The notes: generated by a model from the letters alone, not told the origin. A stretch of DNA of 64,000 nucleotides from Saxidomus purpurata (GCA_022818135.1 JAFMSR010000007.1:7734543-7798542), one strand, 5' to 3'; shown: positions 44,977 through 57,705, counted from the first letter of the stretch. Translations and numbers: made by a program.

Positions 44977-47900
44977 AAAAAAAAAAAAAAAATTTAAAAA
45001 AAAAAAAAATTTAAAAAAAAAAAAAAATTTTTTGTTTTCCAACGTTGGTCTTTGTTTACAGGTTTGAAGGTGTACTTGTATTAGAAAAGTTTTCTTTGTG
45101 CTAAGTTACTTTTCCTCATGTCGAGTGCCTTGTAAGGTAGCAGCTAGCTATTTTTCAGTCTTTGGTTAGGATCATACTTGTGACTATTGTGCAAAATTGC
45201 CTCATTTCTGCTAATCTGAAAAAGCAGTCATTGTTAGTTGACAGACAAGTATATTTTAGGCTGCAAGACTACTCCAGTCATGTATTTTTCTGTAACATAC
45301 CACATGATTATTATTTTGTAAAAAGTTAATCGTTTAATAGTTTTGAAATACCTGCCTTCCAGTGTCTTGAAGAGTTTTACTCCACATTGAACATTGTGTG
45401 CTTGAGGTAGTAAAATACTTCATCTGTGAAACAAAGATCTTTTGTTGAGGGAAATATTTCCGAAATAATTTTGTAATGTGGCGTTAATAGTTTTGAAGAT
45501 GGTCTCAATGCCAGTTTAAAAGTGTATTTATCTATAATTGCATAATCTTCTGGTATTCTGTCTGTACTGCATTGTCCTCATAATTTTGTGCTGATGTGTT
45601 TTACACGTGAAAAAAATACCATTCTTGTATATATATATATATACTTTAAACTTCCTTTAAAGCATATTATAGTTTATACTATCCTTTTGTTTGTAGCTTC
45701 CTGTTGGATCGTTTGTTACAATACGAAAAATTAGATGAATCTTCTGGTGACTCAGATTTGACAGCTTCTAGTGACAGTGAGCCAGAAACTCTTCGGCCTG
45801 AAGGTGCATCTGGTGTAAAAAAGTAGGTTTTCACAAAAACATTTATATTGTACAAAGTTGTTGTGCTTTGCATTCTTTTACTGGGAGAGTTACTGACATT
45901 TTTCTTAGGGTGTTGTAGCTTGAATGTACACAAAATATGTATGTCAGTATTTTTATAATGACCTCTTTGTTTTGCAACAGGGCATGATGTCTTGAAGCAT
46001 TATTTATGATAAAATCCTTAGTGATTATTGTACTTTAGTAGTGATTATTGTAACTTTAGAAGACTAGTAGTGATTATTGTACTTTAGTAGACTAGTAGTG
46101 ATTATTGTACTTTAGTAGTGATTATTGTACTTTAGTAGACTAGTAGCGATTTTTGTACTTTAGTAGTGATTATTGTACTTTAGTAGTGATTATTGTACTT
46201 TAGTGGACTAGTAGTGATTATTGTACTTTAGTAGACTAGTAGTGATTTTTGTACTTTAGTAGTGATTATTGTACTTTAGTGATTATTGTACTTTAGTGAT
46301 TATTGTACTTTAGTGATTATTGTACTTTAGTGTTTGTGTACTTAAGTGTTGATGTACAACCGCTAACGAAATTGATTAGAGGGGCGTGAATTCAGCACAA
46401 GTCAAAATGTAACGGTCAGAGTTCATTTCGGCGACAGCTGATCACATCTTCAAAGAAAGCACAATGCTTTATTACCCGCCGCTCCAATCAGAGCGATGCA
46501 ATTTTATCCAGGTATGCTGTCAATCAATATTTACTGATAACGTGATAAAATGTGTCATAAGTGTGGAAACCGCTACTTAGGTCAGAGTTTCGACATGTCT
46601 ATGGGATTGTTAAATGAATCCATGGCCATTAAAGTTATATTTTTGTCGGCACTGGTAATTATAGTAGGATTTTGACTTGTGAGCTATGACATATTCATAG
46701 AATATAAAAGTATAAAAGTGCAGTCACAATCTTACTATACCTCATTTATATCTTTACTTAACTCTATGATTAAATACCATCGATTTGACGCCATCTACAA
46801 ATTTAGCACTGCAAGGGAAAAACGACCATCAAGACTTGTTTACATGCACGCGACGGTTATTCTATAGTGTATGATATTATATTTTCATAATCAGAGCCTA
46901 ATACCCGTTTTGAGTTGAACATATTTGTAGATACTACATAAAGCAGAAGATTCTATTATTAAATCACCGCTGGAAATAGGGGTGTACAATACCTCAATAG
47001 CCAGGTATATTGATGATACAGGTGTTAGAGGCCGATTAAATTTCATATATTGTGTCAATGTATAAAGAATAGATTTAAATGTATCTTTAACATGGCGTGA
47101 ACAAATACCCTTCATGCAAATGGGTGATTCCCTGCAGAAATGTTTATTAATGTATCTCCACGGAATTTGAAAGAGAGCAACGCATGAGAATTTGTATTGT
47201 TTTTTTTATTTGAAGTTTAAGTAAGATACACATGCCATGTTTATCAGTATCGTATGTGTACAATTAACTACATTACACGTTAACTTTATATAATTATATT
47301 AAATACGTTATTTAGTGTTTATACTAATAATTTTAGCTTGATTGTGAAGAAAGCTTGTAGCTTATCGAGTCACTCGCGAGTCCACTTCCTGGAGAAATAG
47401 TACTGGTATCATATGAGGAGGTACGGTCGTGAAACCCAGTTGGGCTCGAACACGAAACGGCCTCCGGAATGAGCAGCAGACACCATAACCTCTACACCAC
47501 CACTCGCCTCTTTCTTGTTTTTTGACCGCAGTGAGTTTATCCGATCCATATATGTATATCATAGAAATACAATAAATTAAAGATATATGAAGGTAGGCAA
47601 AAACATAATTTATGTGTTCAAAGCCGATTCAGTTTTTCACCACACAAATTTTCGGTGCTTTTCCGCCATAAAAACACCCGTGGCTTTTATTGTTTTGAGA
47701 TATTTTAAAAATGTTTTTTTTTATCGTTCGTACACGTTTCTACACCAAAATGTGAGCAATACCCGACAAAATGATAGTTACATGTTAAAGTTTAAGTAAT
47801 TATCTGTCTCTATATGTTGTTACCCGTTCCCTCAAGTGTGTGTGTAACATGTCCATTGAATTGACATATGTTTCGGCAGCTTTCATTTAAACAAGAGACA

Positions 47901-50900
47901 TAGAAGGGCCAGTATCGCTTAGTTTCCGCACCATAAACAGTCTAAAGTCATCACTAAAGATGCGTTATACATAAATTATTAACTAGTATAGTATTAATCG
48001 GTAATTGTAAAAAAAACTGATAAAAGGCGGAGTTTAGGAAACCAATATTGGGCGGTGCTTCATAGCTACTTTGACAGGCGAGTCGGCAATGTTCAAACAT
48101 TTGTGCATTGCGTTTGATGTTATCGGTAAACCTCCTGACTCTAATCAATTTCGTTAGCGGTTGTACTTTAGTGATTAGTGTAATGTAGTGATTTAATAGC
48201 ACTCTTTAGTGATTTGTGCACTTTTCCACAGGTAGACTTTAATTAAAAACCTTTTGCAAATATGGATGACCCATTATATCAAAAGACCAGCTGAGAGACA
48301 ACAGTACTTTGTTCATATAATAGTAGAAATATATGTACACCAACAAAAATTTGACATAGACTACCTGTCAACAAAGACCGCTCCACTTTCTTCCAAAAAA
48401 TGGTCATTGTTTAATGGTTTGACACAAGTGGTTGATACTATATTTTGTCACACTTTCAATGTACTACAGTAAGTGTATTTATATTAACTATCAATATAAG
48501 TGTCAGTAGTGTATGTACATTTGGTCAACATTTAGTTTGGTACTGGTATTTATCATATGATAGACAGACTGATTATGATCTGCACTGGTAGCAGTCCTGA
48601 GCTTCTACCAGTATATGTTAACTTGACAGACTGTTTGACTAATATTTCACCAGTGAGTCTGCTAACTGAGAAAAGCTTAGTTTATATGGCAAAAAATTTC
48701 TGAGATGAAATTGTGACATGAGCCGGATTGGAACAAATAGCAGATAGAGCTACACTTTCCTGAATAATCCACTGTTTTTCTAAAATATTCTGGTGTTTAA
48801 ACTACATTTAATAAGGCCGTCTAATGTGGAATAAGCATAAAACTGATTGCTATCTTTCAATTTCAAATAAAAAGAACTCTGAAATCATCACATGCATTTT
48901 ATAGGAGGAAAGGCGGCCTTCCTGCAGGATTTGACCCATCAGCTGTTCTAGGTGGAATGGGATTCACAGCTCTTGCTCAGGTATTTCTTTGTTGTACTCA
49001 TTATACATTATTTAGAGGATAATACACAGCTGATTTGGGCGGGGACGTGATAATAGGCCTGCAAGGAGCACAATGGCATGAGGGCTTTAGCCTGAGTGCT
49101 TTTATGCTGCTGAGGGTCAATTACCATGTATTGCCATGGCTCAGACTTGAATAATCATCTCTAGTACAAACTATACAGTTTCATTCAGTATTCTTATCTG
49201 AAATGACTGTTGATACAATGGGCAAGAGTTACTAGTAATAGAAAGAACCCTGTAATGCACATAATTCAGTGAATAATGATTTAAAGTCACACATTTATGT
49301 CACTTTGTCTTTTAATGATCTCTTTTGATAGCAATTTGATTGATTTCTCAATTGGTTTCTCTGCAGCAACCATTGTAATCAAGTGGTGACATCATTAGTA
49401 TACGATGACATCACATCCCTTTTCTGAGGCCAGTTTATTGCATAATCAGCCTTCACGGGCTGAATATTTTGTAACACCCGGACCGCATTATATAGTCACT
49501 ATAAAACTGTACAAATTTGAACTACATGTACAAATAGTAATGTATGTATTATGAAGAGTTATTGTGTCAAAGACATATCACGGTCAAAGGTCAAGTTATA
49601 TTAGTGCATATTATACCATGTGCTTGGATTATGTCTCGCAAGGCAAGAGTTTATGTTTACTGTAACTTCATACTTTAAATGAGTATAAGAGTCTCTCTGA
49701 CCTGACTATAATTTGGGCACCTTGAGAGTTCTTTCTGGATTAATGTATTGTAATTTACTACTATTGAATTTTTTTTATCTTTTAGGGTCCACCAAAGAAG
49801 AAAGCAAAAACGGCAGTAAGGAAGAAAACAGGTAAGTTAATATAAGAAGAAATTTGTTTTCTTTATAAAATAATTCATGAAGCTTTGATTAGTTTTCTTT
49901 TTGCTCATGAGGTGCAAAAATTGTTTTCAGTCTTTTGTTGTCAATTCATCATTTAACTTGTAAACTTGATAGACAAGACATCTTATACTCTATCTTAATG
50001 AAACTCAATATCAGTGTTTTTTCTATGAATATTTGGTCAAATTAAAACTGGGTTGCAAAATCATGAGGTCACTAGGTAAAGTCAAAGTAAACCTTGTAAA
50101 TAGAACTGTTTTACCCCTACCCCAAGTCTTTCTGACACTTGGCCAGATTGTTTGTAGGTCTGATTCATTAGGTTGGAGGCCAAGGTTACAGTGAACTTTT
50201 TCAGTTCAAACAATGTTTTGAGCCTTTCCTTACCACATTTCCAAGGAAGCTTTCATTTTTTGCTCAACTATTTGGAGGATAGTCAAAGCTTTGAGCGTCA
50301 CACTTTTGAATAAAGTTTTGTGTGCAAGTGCATATCTCAATAAATAGCACAAATAGTAGAGATACTGCTTCCAAACTTTTAATAACTTTTTCTAGGTCAT
50401 TAAATTTGTTCAACGGATCAAGTCCCATAACTTTTTCAAATAATGTCTTAGGAATGAAATGAGTGTTATGTGAAACTCTACCATAATTGGTGAACAAATT
50501 CCATTTCTCAAAAACATAATGGTCATTATAGTGTGTATATGACAGGACTAGCTGGGATTATATGCCATTATAATAAACTTAAAGAACTCTTCTCTTTAGG
50601 AACTAGAGAAATAAATATTGGATATATTTCATAGAAATGTTCATTGTGTTACCATTTACTGAAACTGCTCAACAGTTGGTGATTTGTTGAGAACAAGGTA
50701 GAGTTGGGGTGGATCATTGATTACCATAATTCTGTAAACTACGTAAATAAAAAAATGCAATGGAAGTAAGTTGAGCAATACAGGCTTATTGCGGCCATCT
50801 AATTTTGCTTATTACATTGTGTACTTTTTATATTCCTCAGTTACAAAGAAACAAACCCCAACTAATCCAATGTCAAGGGCTGAATTAGAGCGCCATTTAG

Positions 50901-51590
50901 AATCCAAACAAGAAATATTTGGTATAGAAAAGACACCAGCCTTTCTTCCATCAGAAATTTTCAGCAATGACAACTCTAATTTGGACAGGTAAATTTTGCA
51001 CAATTTTGTTGATCAGCTCATGCTGTATTTGTGTTTGGTCTTCATCAGTTTCTTTTTTTGTCGATACGTATGCCGCTTCAACTATTTCAGTCATTACAGT
51101 ATGTACAAAACTGCCAAATTTCTCTCACATAAAGAGACATCGTTGTAAGCAGGGCTCGAACCCATGATCCTCAATCAATGAGAGGCTATAATGATTTCAA
51201 GTCAGTGGCTGTAACCACCCATGGAGGTGTACCTTTATCAGTTTCAAGACTGACTTATAGAGCAACAGGATGGACAAAAAGTGATTTTGTTGTCTAACAA
51301 ATGTGAAATACATGCATCTGTCATCATTGAAGCCAAAGCTAGCAGCTTATTGGTGTTCAAATCAGGTCTTGATGAAAACATGCACATTTTATTTTCATGT
51401 TATTCCTGTAAATGTTTGGGAACTCATAAAAAGGCCTGGTACACAATAGTTTCTTAAATCATCGTATAGATCGTATATTCTGTCATATCTGGCTCTATTC
51501 TAAACTGCTATTGTTTACTGTTGCAGTGATGCCATGATGGACATTAAAGATGAAGATGATGATGACTTGATTATAGATGCACCACAATGA
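43655..51590 (+). CDS. INO80E: INO80 complex subunit E, 199 aa
   Basis: Seven coding exons: 43655-43723, 44559-44629, 45697-45822, 48905-48980, 49786-49831, 50841-50988 and 51527-51590 (TGA at 51588-51590), total 600 nt, all introns GT/AG with matching phases. The N-terminus begins MDSQIDYKQKYKVLKKKLKF and continues EQECFLEELRKAQRRLLKVS and SFLLDRLLQYEKLDESSGDS, an almost diagnostic match to the INO80E coiled coil (about residues 5-65). A low-complexity middle with PPKKKAKTAVRKK (likely nuclear localisation) follows. The end is DDDDLIIDAPQ, matching the acidic tail of vertebrate INO80E. INO80E is a metazoan-specific, non-catalytic subunit of the nuclear INO80 ATP-dependent remodeller. An acceptor cag just upstream (AG at 43648-43649) shows that a noncoding first exon lies further left, not mapped. 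Introns 2-6 hold SINEs, a poly-A tract and a 1.8-kb transposon. Human INO80E is 244 aa; this form is shorter in the middle. Confidence 0.96.
44117..44345 (+). repeat. tRNA-derived SINE in INO80E intron 1
   Basis: An A-box-like ctggtctagcattcgcctta and a B-box aggttcgaatcccaatag are properly spaced, followed by a body with gatatggccagttggtaagc and cattaagtgataggattctg. Confidence 0.65.
44904..45029. repeat. Poly-A tract with regular TTT interruptions
   Basis: A block of about 70 A is followed by three shorter A blocks each separated by ttt, ending in a T run. Lies in INO80E intron 2. Poly-Lys and poly-Phe frames are spurious. Confidence 0.9.
45628..45643. repeat. (TA)n microsatellite
   Basis: Eight TA units shortly before INO80E exon 3. 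Confidence 0.85.
46012..46356 (+). repeat. Tandem array, unit tagtgattattgtacttt (18 bp) with variants
   Basis: About 17 imperfect copies, some enlarged by tagactag or shortened to tagtgattattgtactt. The same unit reappears at 48164-48225, right of the 1.8-kb element, so one array has been split. Lies in INO80E intron 3. Confidence 0.92.
46357..48163. mobile_element. 1.8-kb terminal-inverted-repeat element inserted in the tandem array
   Basis: The first 25 bases (beginning caaccgctaacgaaattgat) are identical to the inverse of the last 25. TA flanks both sides (46355-46356, 48164-48165), consistent with a Tc1/mariner-type TA duplication; because the flank reads gtac on both sides, a 4-bp duplication is also possible. 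Tandem units of tagtgattattgtacttt continue on both sides, so the empty site can be recognised. No transposase is visible (longest internal frames are 62-82 codons without motifs), so it is nonautonomous. An inverted SINE sits inside it. Confidence 0.9.
47425..47525 (-). repeat. tRNA-derived SINE head, inverted, within the TIR element
   Basis: On the minus strand, gtggtggtgtagaggttatg (A-box) is followed by a B-box gttcgagcccaactggg. The frame at 47362-47562 comes from it. Confidence 0.65.
51130..51235 (-). repeat. tRNA-derived SINE, inverted, in INO80E intron 6
   Basis: On the minus strand, ccatgggtggttacagccac (A-box region) and gggttcgagccctgctt (B-box). Confidence 0.65.
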
Positions 51591-51887
51591 TAGACATTGC
51601 CACATAATATAGTATTTTATCGATAGTACCAGATTTAATGTGGGGAAAGTCTGCTGAACAGTTGTGCTTATCATGTGTACAGAAAACTGACATCTGAGTA
51701 AGGTGTTGAAGAACCTGAAATAGTAAGCACTATCTGAAGGATGAAATCAGACAGGAAAAAAAAAACATTTAAGAATTGAAGTGTTCCAGTTAAGGCAGTG
51801 CTCATTTACTCCTCGGTGCAGATTTTGTGGAACATGAGTATTGTTGTATCAGTGGCAGCTTTTAAATGATGAATTGATAAGTCTGTT
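51591..51887 (+). other. INO80E 3' untranslated region, proximal part
   Basis: Unique AT-rich sequence follows the stop codon with no repeat until 51888. The transcript end was not located; AATAAA-type signals appear only further right (for example near 53926). Confidence 0.4.
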
Positions 51888-53700
51888 TTTAGCTCACATG
51901 AGTACTTTGTGCTCCAGGTGAGCTATTGTGATCACGTAGTGCGTGTGGTCCATCAAGTGTGTGTGTGTGTGCCTGTGTGCATCTCAACAATTTTTTCAAA
52001 TGGCATAATCTCCTGAACATCTGGACAGAAGATGATGAAACTTAGCAGTTATGTTCGATGGATAGTCTTGTGCCAAGTTGTTGGTAGGTTCCGGTCGATG
52101 CGGTCGGTCGGCAGGGCGTTGCATTTTCCTTGTCCGGAAAATAACTTGAAAACTACTAGTTGGAATTCAATACAACTTCATACAATGGTCAAGCCATTGA
52201 GAGGAATTGGGCAGTAGCACAAGAACTATAACTCCATCTAGGGGTCACTAATTACAGAGGCTTATTGCCCTTTGTTATTTTCCTTGTCCGGGATAACTTG
52301 AAAACTACTAGTTGGAATTCAATACGAACTTCATGCAATGATCAAGCACACTCAGAGGAAGTGCAGTGTAAAATTGAACTCTATAACTCTATCTTGAGTA
52401 TTTAGTGAGTTATTGCCCTTTGTTACTTTTACATGTCATCATACGGACAATAAATTGAAACTACTGGTTCGGATGCAATTGAACATCATAGATTGGTCAA
52501 GCACATTGAGAGGAAGTGCAGTGCACAAGAACTATAACTCCATCTTGACTAATTACAGAGTAAGTGCCTTTGCCATATTACTTTTCCTGTCCGGGCACAA
52601 CTTGAAAACTACTGGTTGGAATTCAATACAACTTCATACAATGATCAAAGCACACAGAAAGGAGTGCATTGTAGCATATCTATAATGGTATCTTGAATAT
52701 TTACTGAGTTATTGCGTTTATTAGTTTTTCCTTGTCCAAAGCTTTTTTTGAATACTATTAATTGGAATTTTGTTACAACCTCATACAATGGTCAAGTACA
52801 TTTAGAGGTAGTAGCTCACAGGAACCATAACTCCATCTTGACTCATTACAGAGTTATTACCCTTTGTTACTTTTCCTTGTCCGGAGCATAACTTGAAAAC
52901 TTCTGGTTTGAATTGAATACAACTTCATACAATGGTCAAAGCACATTGAGAGGGTGTGCAGTGTTCAGAAACCATAACTCCATCTTGACTAATTACAGTA
53001 TAATTGCCCTTTGTTACTTTTCCCGGCCTGGAGCATATCTTGAAAACTCCAAGTTGGAATTCAATACAACTGTCATACAATGGTCAAGCACAATGAGAGG
53101 AACTACTAAGAACAATATCTCCTTTTAGTTTGTTTGCAAGGTATTATGTTACTACGAACTTCTTCAGTTTATAAAGCAATCCTTTTGGGGGTATTAATCA
53201 CATTTAGTGATAGCTCTAGTTTCAAATGGCATAATCTCCTAAACATCTGGACAGAAGATGACGAAACTTAGCAGTTATGTTCGATGGATAGTCCTATACC
53301 AAAGTTGTTGAAAGAATTCCATTCCATGCAGAACTCTGGTTGCCAGGGCAACAGAAAGGAAAAACTTAAAATATCTTCTTCTCAAAAACTGGAAGGCCCA
53401 GAGCTGAGACATTTGGCCTGTAGCATTGACTAGTGGACCTCTACCAAGAGTTTTCAAATCATGACCCCGGGTCAAAATTGGCTTTCCACCCTAGGGGTCA
53501 CTTGACAATTTCAAAGGTTTGTTTCGGAAAATTTGAAAAATTCAAAATTCTTGTATAAAACCTCAGGAGCTAAGATATTTGGATTTTAGCATTAGTGAAC
53601 CTCTGTGAAGATTGTTTAAATCAGGAACCCCATGTCAAAATTGACCCTTTCTGTTACGCGATTGTTGACCTTGTATTATAGATGGGCTGTAAGCCCTTTA
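51888..53700 (+). mobile_element. Repeat family A copy with an internal 145-bp satellite core
   Basis: The left flank (ttagctcacatgagtactttgtgctccaggtgagc) carries ttcaaatggcataatctcct, aacatctggacagaagatga and cttagcagttatgttcgatg. The same block recurs at about 53220-53300 after the satellite, then family A continues to ttgaccttgtattatag near 53680. Unique flanks around a tandem core resemble bivalve pearl/Helitron-like elements; this comparison is an inference from architecture only. Confidence 0.65.
52110..53130 (+). repeat. 145-bp satellite core, about 7 copies
   Basis: Units recur at 52143, 52294, 52452, 52599, 52746, 52891 and 53037 (anchor aacttgaaaactac and variants), spaced 145-158 bp. 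Each carries ggttggaattcaatacaact, catacaatggtcaagcacat and agaactataactccatctt. It is the same family as at 1.04-1.55 kb in opposite orientation. Several short open frames (for example 52413-52685, 52913-53128) are satellite translations. Confidence 0.92.
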
Positions 53701-55501
53701 GTGCCGTTTTGAGCATGCATTAACTGTTCAATCACTTACTGTACAATCCAAATTGAAGAATAGAATTTTGATGGTCCGAATTTAAATTTATTCTTTCAGC
53801 AACTTACCGTCTTGCTAAATGCAATTGTTGAACATCTTTGATTGCTAAAGCAGCAAATTAGAATAATTGAGTCTGCATGAAATCCTTTATAATATTATGA
53901 TTAAAATAACTTTATGTGTCTAATAAATTCATATTCAGGTATGCTGCACATACTGAATCAATTCAAAACCATTCAAGATATCATGCTTAGGCAAAAATGC
54001 ACAAGAACAGGCATTGCTTTGTTGCAGATCTTGAATGGTTTGATATGCTAATGAATTTTAGTGTAGAAAATTAGGTGTTTTTAGTACAAATTATTTTCTT
54101 TGATTACATGAATATTTTGTTATCGACTGTATTTTTGTGCTTTGTTTCATTTATTATCTCACAAGAACACTAAAAGTTTAAAGTGAGCTTCTATGATATC
54201 CTGAGTTTTGACATTTAATTACTTTGTGAACTTACAGAGGCCTTGATATGATGATATTCTTTTCATCAGTTGGAAGACTTTTAGCATCTTTGCAGTTTTT
54301 ATTTAAGTGTATATGAAGCAGATGCCTGGTCACCAGGCCTGAAATATCTTGTTTACTAATAAATATCTAACTGTTTTGTTCTAGAGCCAGTCTACAATCC
54401 AGTGCTGATAATGCTGCCCCAGTGTATAAAACAAAACAAAATAGACTGGAAACACTATAGAAATATAGTACATGTACAATGTATATAGAAAAAAATTTTT
54501 TTTTATCAGACTAGTTAAAAGTCTAATGAAGTAGCTCCATCTAATTTTTCCTATTTAATATGTACATTTTACAGTTCGTCAACATGAGTTGGAAATAATT
54601 CTTCCTTTATCAAACATTATCAAGACCCCAATCTGCAAATCGGAAACAAATCCCTGCACATTATGCTCTTCATTATGAATGCATGTGTTTATTTCATGTA
54701 TGTATCATCTCCCGCCTACTCCGTATAACTAACTTTCCCAAACACTCTTTCATTGCTGACAAAATTTTCAGTTTGTTTCTAACATTTGAGCTTTTTCACA
54801 CAAAGATACATGTAGTAAACTTTCTATTGGATGCCTAATGTCACCTATTTATGGCGGCTGAAAGACATGACTTATAATCCTTAGTTACATTTGCTGAACT
54901 TCCAACGTACAAAACAAACATCATTTTCAAATACCTAATATTGTCCTTAAGGATTTTATCTATAAGATTTTTGCCTGCAGGTCTTCAAGTTTAGTGCAGA
55001 TTTTCAGCATGTCATTAAGTTTTTCATACTGTTCATACTGTCATAGGACCAAAGTGTGTTATGTAAATAGTACATTTGATCAGCAGTCTCTTTGGCCTTT
55101 CTTGCTGATGTTTTGCCTGTTAAGTATTGTCATTCAGATGATATTGCATATATTTATGCACTAAACAATACATAAATTGTCATTAATTACACAGTGTACA
55201 CTGATTATCAACTTAAGATGGGATCACTTCCTATTTAAAAGTTGGTTAAAAACTTTTTTTCATTATCATATTAATAAATCCACATTTTACTGGTTTAAAT
55301 GATGGAATTCACCAAATAATTATTACAAATTCCATTTCTTAATCTTAAGTATCTATAATATAATGTAGGAAAATAATTCCAGATACATGTTGTATATTGA
55401 CTAGAGAATCTATTCCGGTTTGCTAAGGTAGCTTTCTAGGGAAACTATTACCGTAACGGTTCGCTAGACACTGCCTTTGTTTGCTCACCTGTCACTTTGA
55501 A
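53701..55501. other. Gene-free stretch
   Basis: No gene or recognised repeat. Confidence 0.4.
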
Positions 55502-55543
55502 GGCCAAGGTCTTTCAAATAGTACTATTTGAAAGACCTTGGCC
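55502..55543. repeat. Perfect 42-bp palindrome
   Basis: ggccaaggtctttcaaatag plus one base, followed immediately by its exact inverse complement (21 + 21, no loop). Confidence 0.95.
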
Positions 55544-55599
55544 AGGCTGAGCTTTTAGGATGGATGATGTCCGTCGAAATAAAACTTGAAACTTGCTGA

Positions 55600-56165
55600 A
55601 TAAAGAAAATAAGAAAACCGAAAAAGTCAGCCTAGCTTAGACATTCATGCTAGTAGAATCTTTTTATTTTATTAGGAAACTGCACGAATGATGATATAAT
55701 AACTCACAAACGGTATACAGTACAGTACAGTACAGTACAGTACAGTAGTAGTTGTCTAAAAATAGACTTGGCAAGGATATAATGCGAAGGTATCCGAAGA
55801 AACTGACCATTTCTAAAAATAGACTCGACAAGATATGTGTTGTGTTTAATTGGGATGAGCCGTAGTGCAGTGGATAAATCGGTTATGACCGAGAAACTTT
55901 CTTCAACTGAGACAAAAGCAGCTTGATTTCTGCCGGCGATACTGACTCCGTTGGTTTGTCGGTAGAACCACTGTGCTAATTCGATACCCATTCTTCTGTA
56001 TTTCTTTCAACACGTTGTCATTCCCTTTATATATGAACATATTTGCACAGTCTTATGTATAAGCCAACGTTAAGTTTTCGTTTGTGCAGGTTCGAAACCC
56101 ATGTTCGATTAATTTAACATGCGCTTTTTTTCATTTAGAGGAAAAGTATTTGTTACACATAAAAA
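55600..56165 (+). repeat. Module B copy 1 (tRNA-like SINE-bearing repeat)
   Basis: Landmarks: ataagaaaaccgaaaaagtc, catgctagtagaatct, aaactgcacgaatgatgat, cgaagaaactgaccatttct, gggatgagccgtagtgcagt, ccttcaactgagacaaaagcag-like block, tcggtagaaccactgtgcta and attcgatacccatt, ending tgcgctttttttcattt. The gtagtgcagtggataa / attcgatacccat pair looks like tRNA A and B boxes. Two further copies follow at 57.07 and 58.44 kb. Confidence 0.8.
55717..55748. repeat. (CAGTA)n microsatellite
   Basis: Six units of acagt inside module B copy 1. Confidence 0.9.
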
Positions 56166-56732
56166 CTGAGACATATCTTAATTTGTAGCATGCAGTTACT
56201 TTAATTCAACTGTTCTTGACACCCGGCGTGCACGCTGCCTATCATATTCGCGAGATGCGTGAGGCAGTATGAAGGGATAAAACTCATTAACTCACAGTCT
56301 CAGCCGGATGATCCATCTCAGTCTGTAACTGAACGTACGCTCTCCGTAAGTTCTGATATTTATTCCATGAGCGCTTACTGGTTTGCCGGGACTAATTCGA
56401 AATTATATAAATTACACTGAATTAATAAGATCTAAATTTATTAAATAGATCGCATTGCTGTCGTAAAATATTACTATAACTGGAACCTCATCTCATGATG
56501 AATGACATATACGCTATTCATTGCTTCGCAAATTCAGTTTTTTTAGGCTTCATTTCAATAAGTTAAGTCTTACTTTCATAAACATATTTTTGCAAATGTA
56601 TGGTAGCTAACTTCAACATTTGTGTGCAATATCTTCGTACGAGTTATCTCTTTTAGTATGCGCTTCATAAGGTCAAAACTTCTGTCATAATTCGAAAATT
56701 GTTAGATACACACATTATTATGTTTTTATGTG

Positions 56733-56962
56733 GAGCCGCCTTGACGCAGTGGTAGCCCGTTCACCTCAGGATCGAAGTGCCCCGGGTTCGATCCCTACCA
56801 TCGCCATGTCGGCAGTGTCCTTAGGCAAGACACAATTAATTCCACATTGCCTCTCTCTCTTCGAGGTTGATTCCACCTGGAATGAGACTCGAGAGCAATT
56901 AATATAAGTTGTAAGAACTTGTTTCGCAATCGAGTATAAATAAATTAGTATAAACTATTATT
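56733..56962 (+). repeat. Complete tRNA-derived SINE
   Basis: Head: gccttgacgcagtggtagcc (A-box) and B-box gggttcgatccc at 56784-56795. Body: ggcaagacacaattaattcc, ttgcctctctctcttcgagg and ggttgattccacctggaatg. Tail: ataagttgtaagaacttgtt ending tagtataaac. A partial inverted copy is at 41.7 kb, which confirms that it is an interspersed family. Confidence 0.85.
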
Positions 56963-57064
56963 ATGTTGTTTTTTTTTCTTCATTTTATTCACAAGTAATA
57001 TAACACTTATACATTTCCGTACCGGGTTCTTATTTCGCGAGCTATTTTCGGATTCTAGACTAAC

Positions 57065-57650
57065 CACGAGGAAACTAAGAAAACCGAAAAAAGTAATTCT
57101 AGCTACTGTAAGGCTTTCATGCTAGTAGAATCTAAATCTTTTTTTTGTATTTAGAAACTGCACGAATGATGATAACACGAAAGGAATCCAGTACCTTCAC
57201 AATTCAACAGACCGTAAAACTTAATCATACAATATGAAGCAGTAATTGTCTAAAAATAGACTCGGCAAAGTACTTTAGCCTAGTATATGGTGCGAAGGTT
57301 TCCAAAGAAACCGACCATTTCTAAAATTGTATATACTAAATATTTGTTGCACAATATCGGGATGAGATGGGTGGACTATAACTACAATCTAGTTACTAGA
57401 TTTCTGTCCTGTAAGAAGAAGAAGAGAAGAACCCAAGAATCTTTCTTCAACTGAGACAATAGCAGACACTGATCCGATTGGTTCGTCGGTAGAACCACTG
57501 TCACAGTGCTAATTGGATACTCACTATTTTGCATTTGTTTTCCACTTTCATATTTTCATTCCCGTTATATTAATGTATAAGCAACAAATAATTTATGCAG
57601 ATTCGATACTCGTGGGCATGTTCGATTTTTATATTAATTTAAGATGCGCT
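57065..57650 (+). repeat. Module B copy 2
   Basis: Same landmark order as copy 1 (aactaagaaaaccgaaaaaag, catgctagtagaatct, gcacgaatgatgataac, ctgagacaatagcagacac, gtcggtagaaccactgtc), ending in agatgcgctta. Right edge abuts a GC-rich patch. Confidence 0.8.
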
Positions 57651-57705
57651 TATGGGCGGGGTGGGCCCGGCCCGTGGGCGAGGGCCCCCCGGGTTCTGCG
57701 AGTTA
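57651..57705. other. GC-rich patch
   Basis: About 55 bp of nearly pure G and C (gggcggggtgggcccggccc and following) in an AT-rich setting. A GC-box-like gggcgggg is present, but no exon or initiator could be tied to it. Confidence 0.4.

Noticed and set aside
52032..53128. Several 60-90-codon frames with repeating NNLKTTSWNSIQLHT-like phrases
   Set aside because: They are satellite units read in frame; same words occur in the 1.1-kb array.
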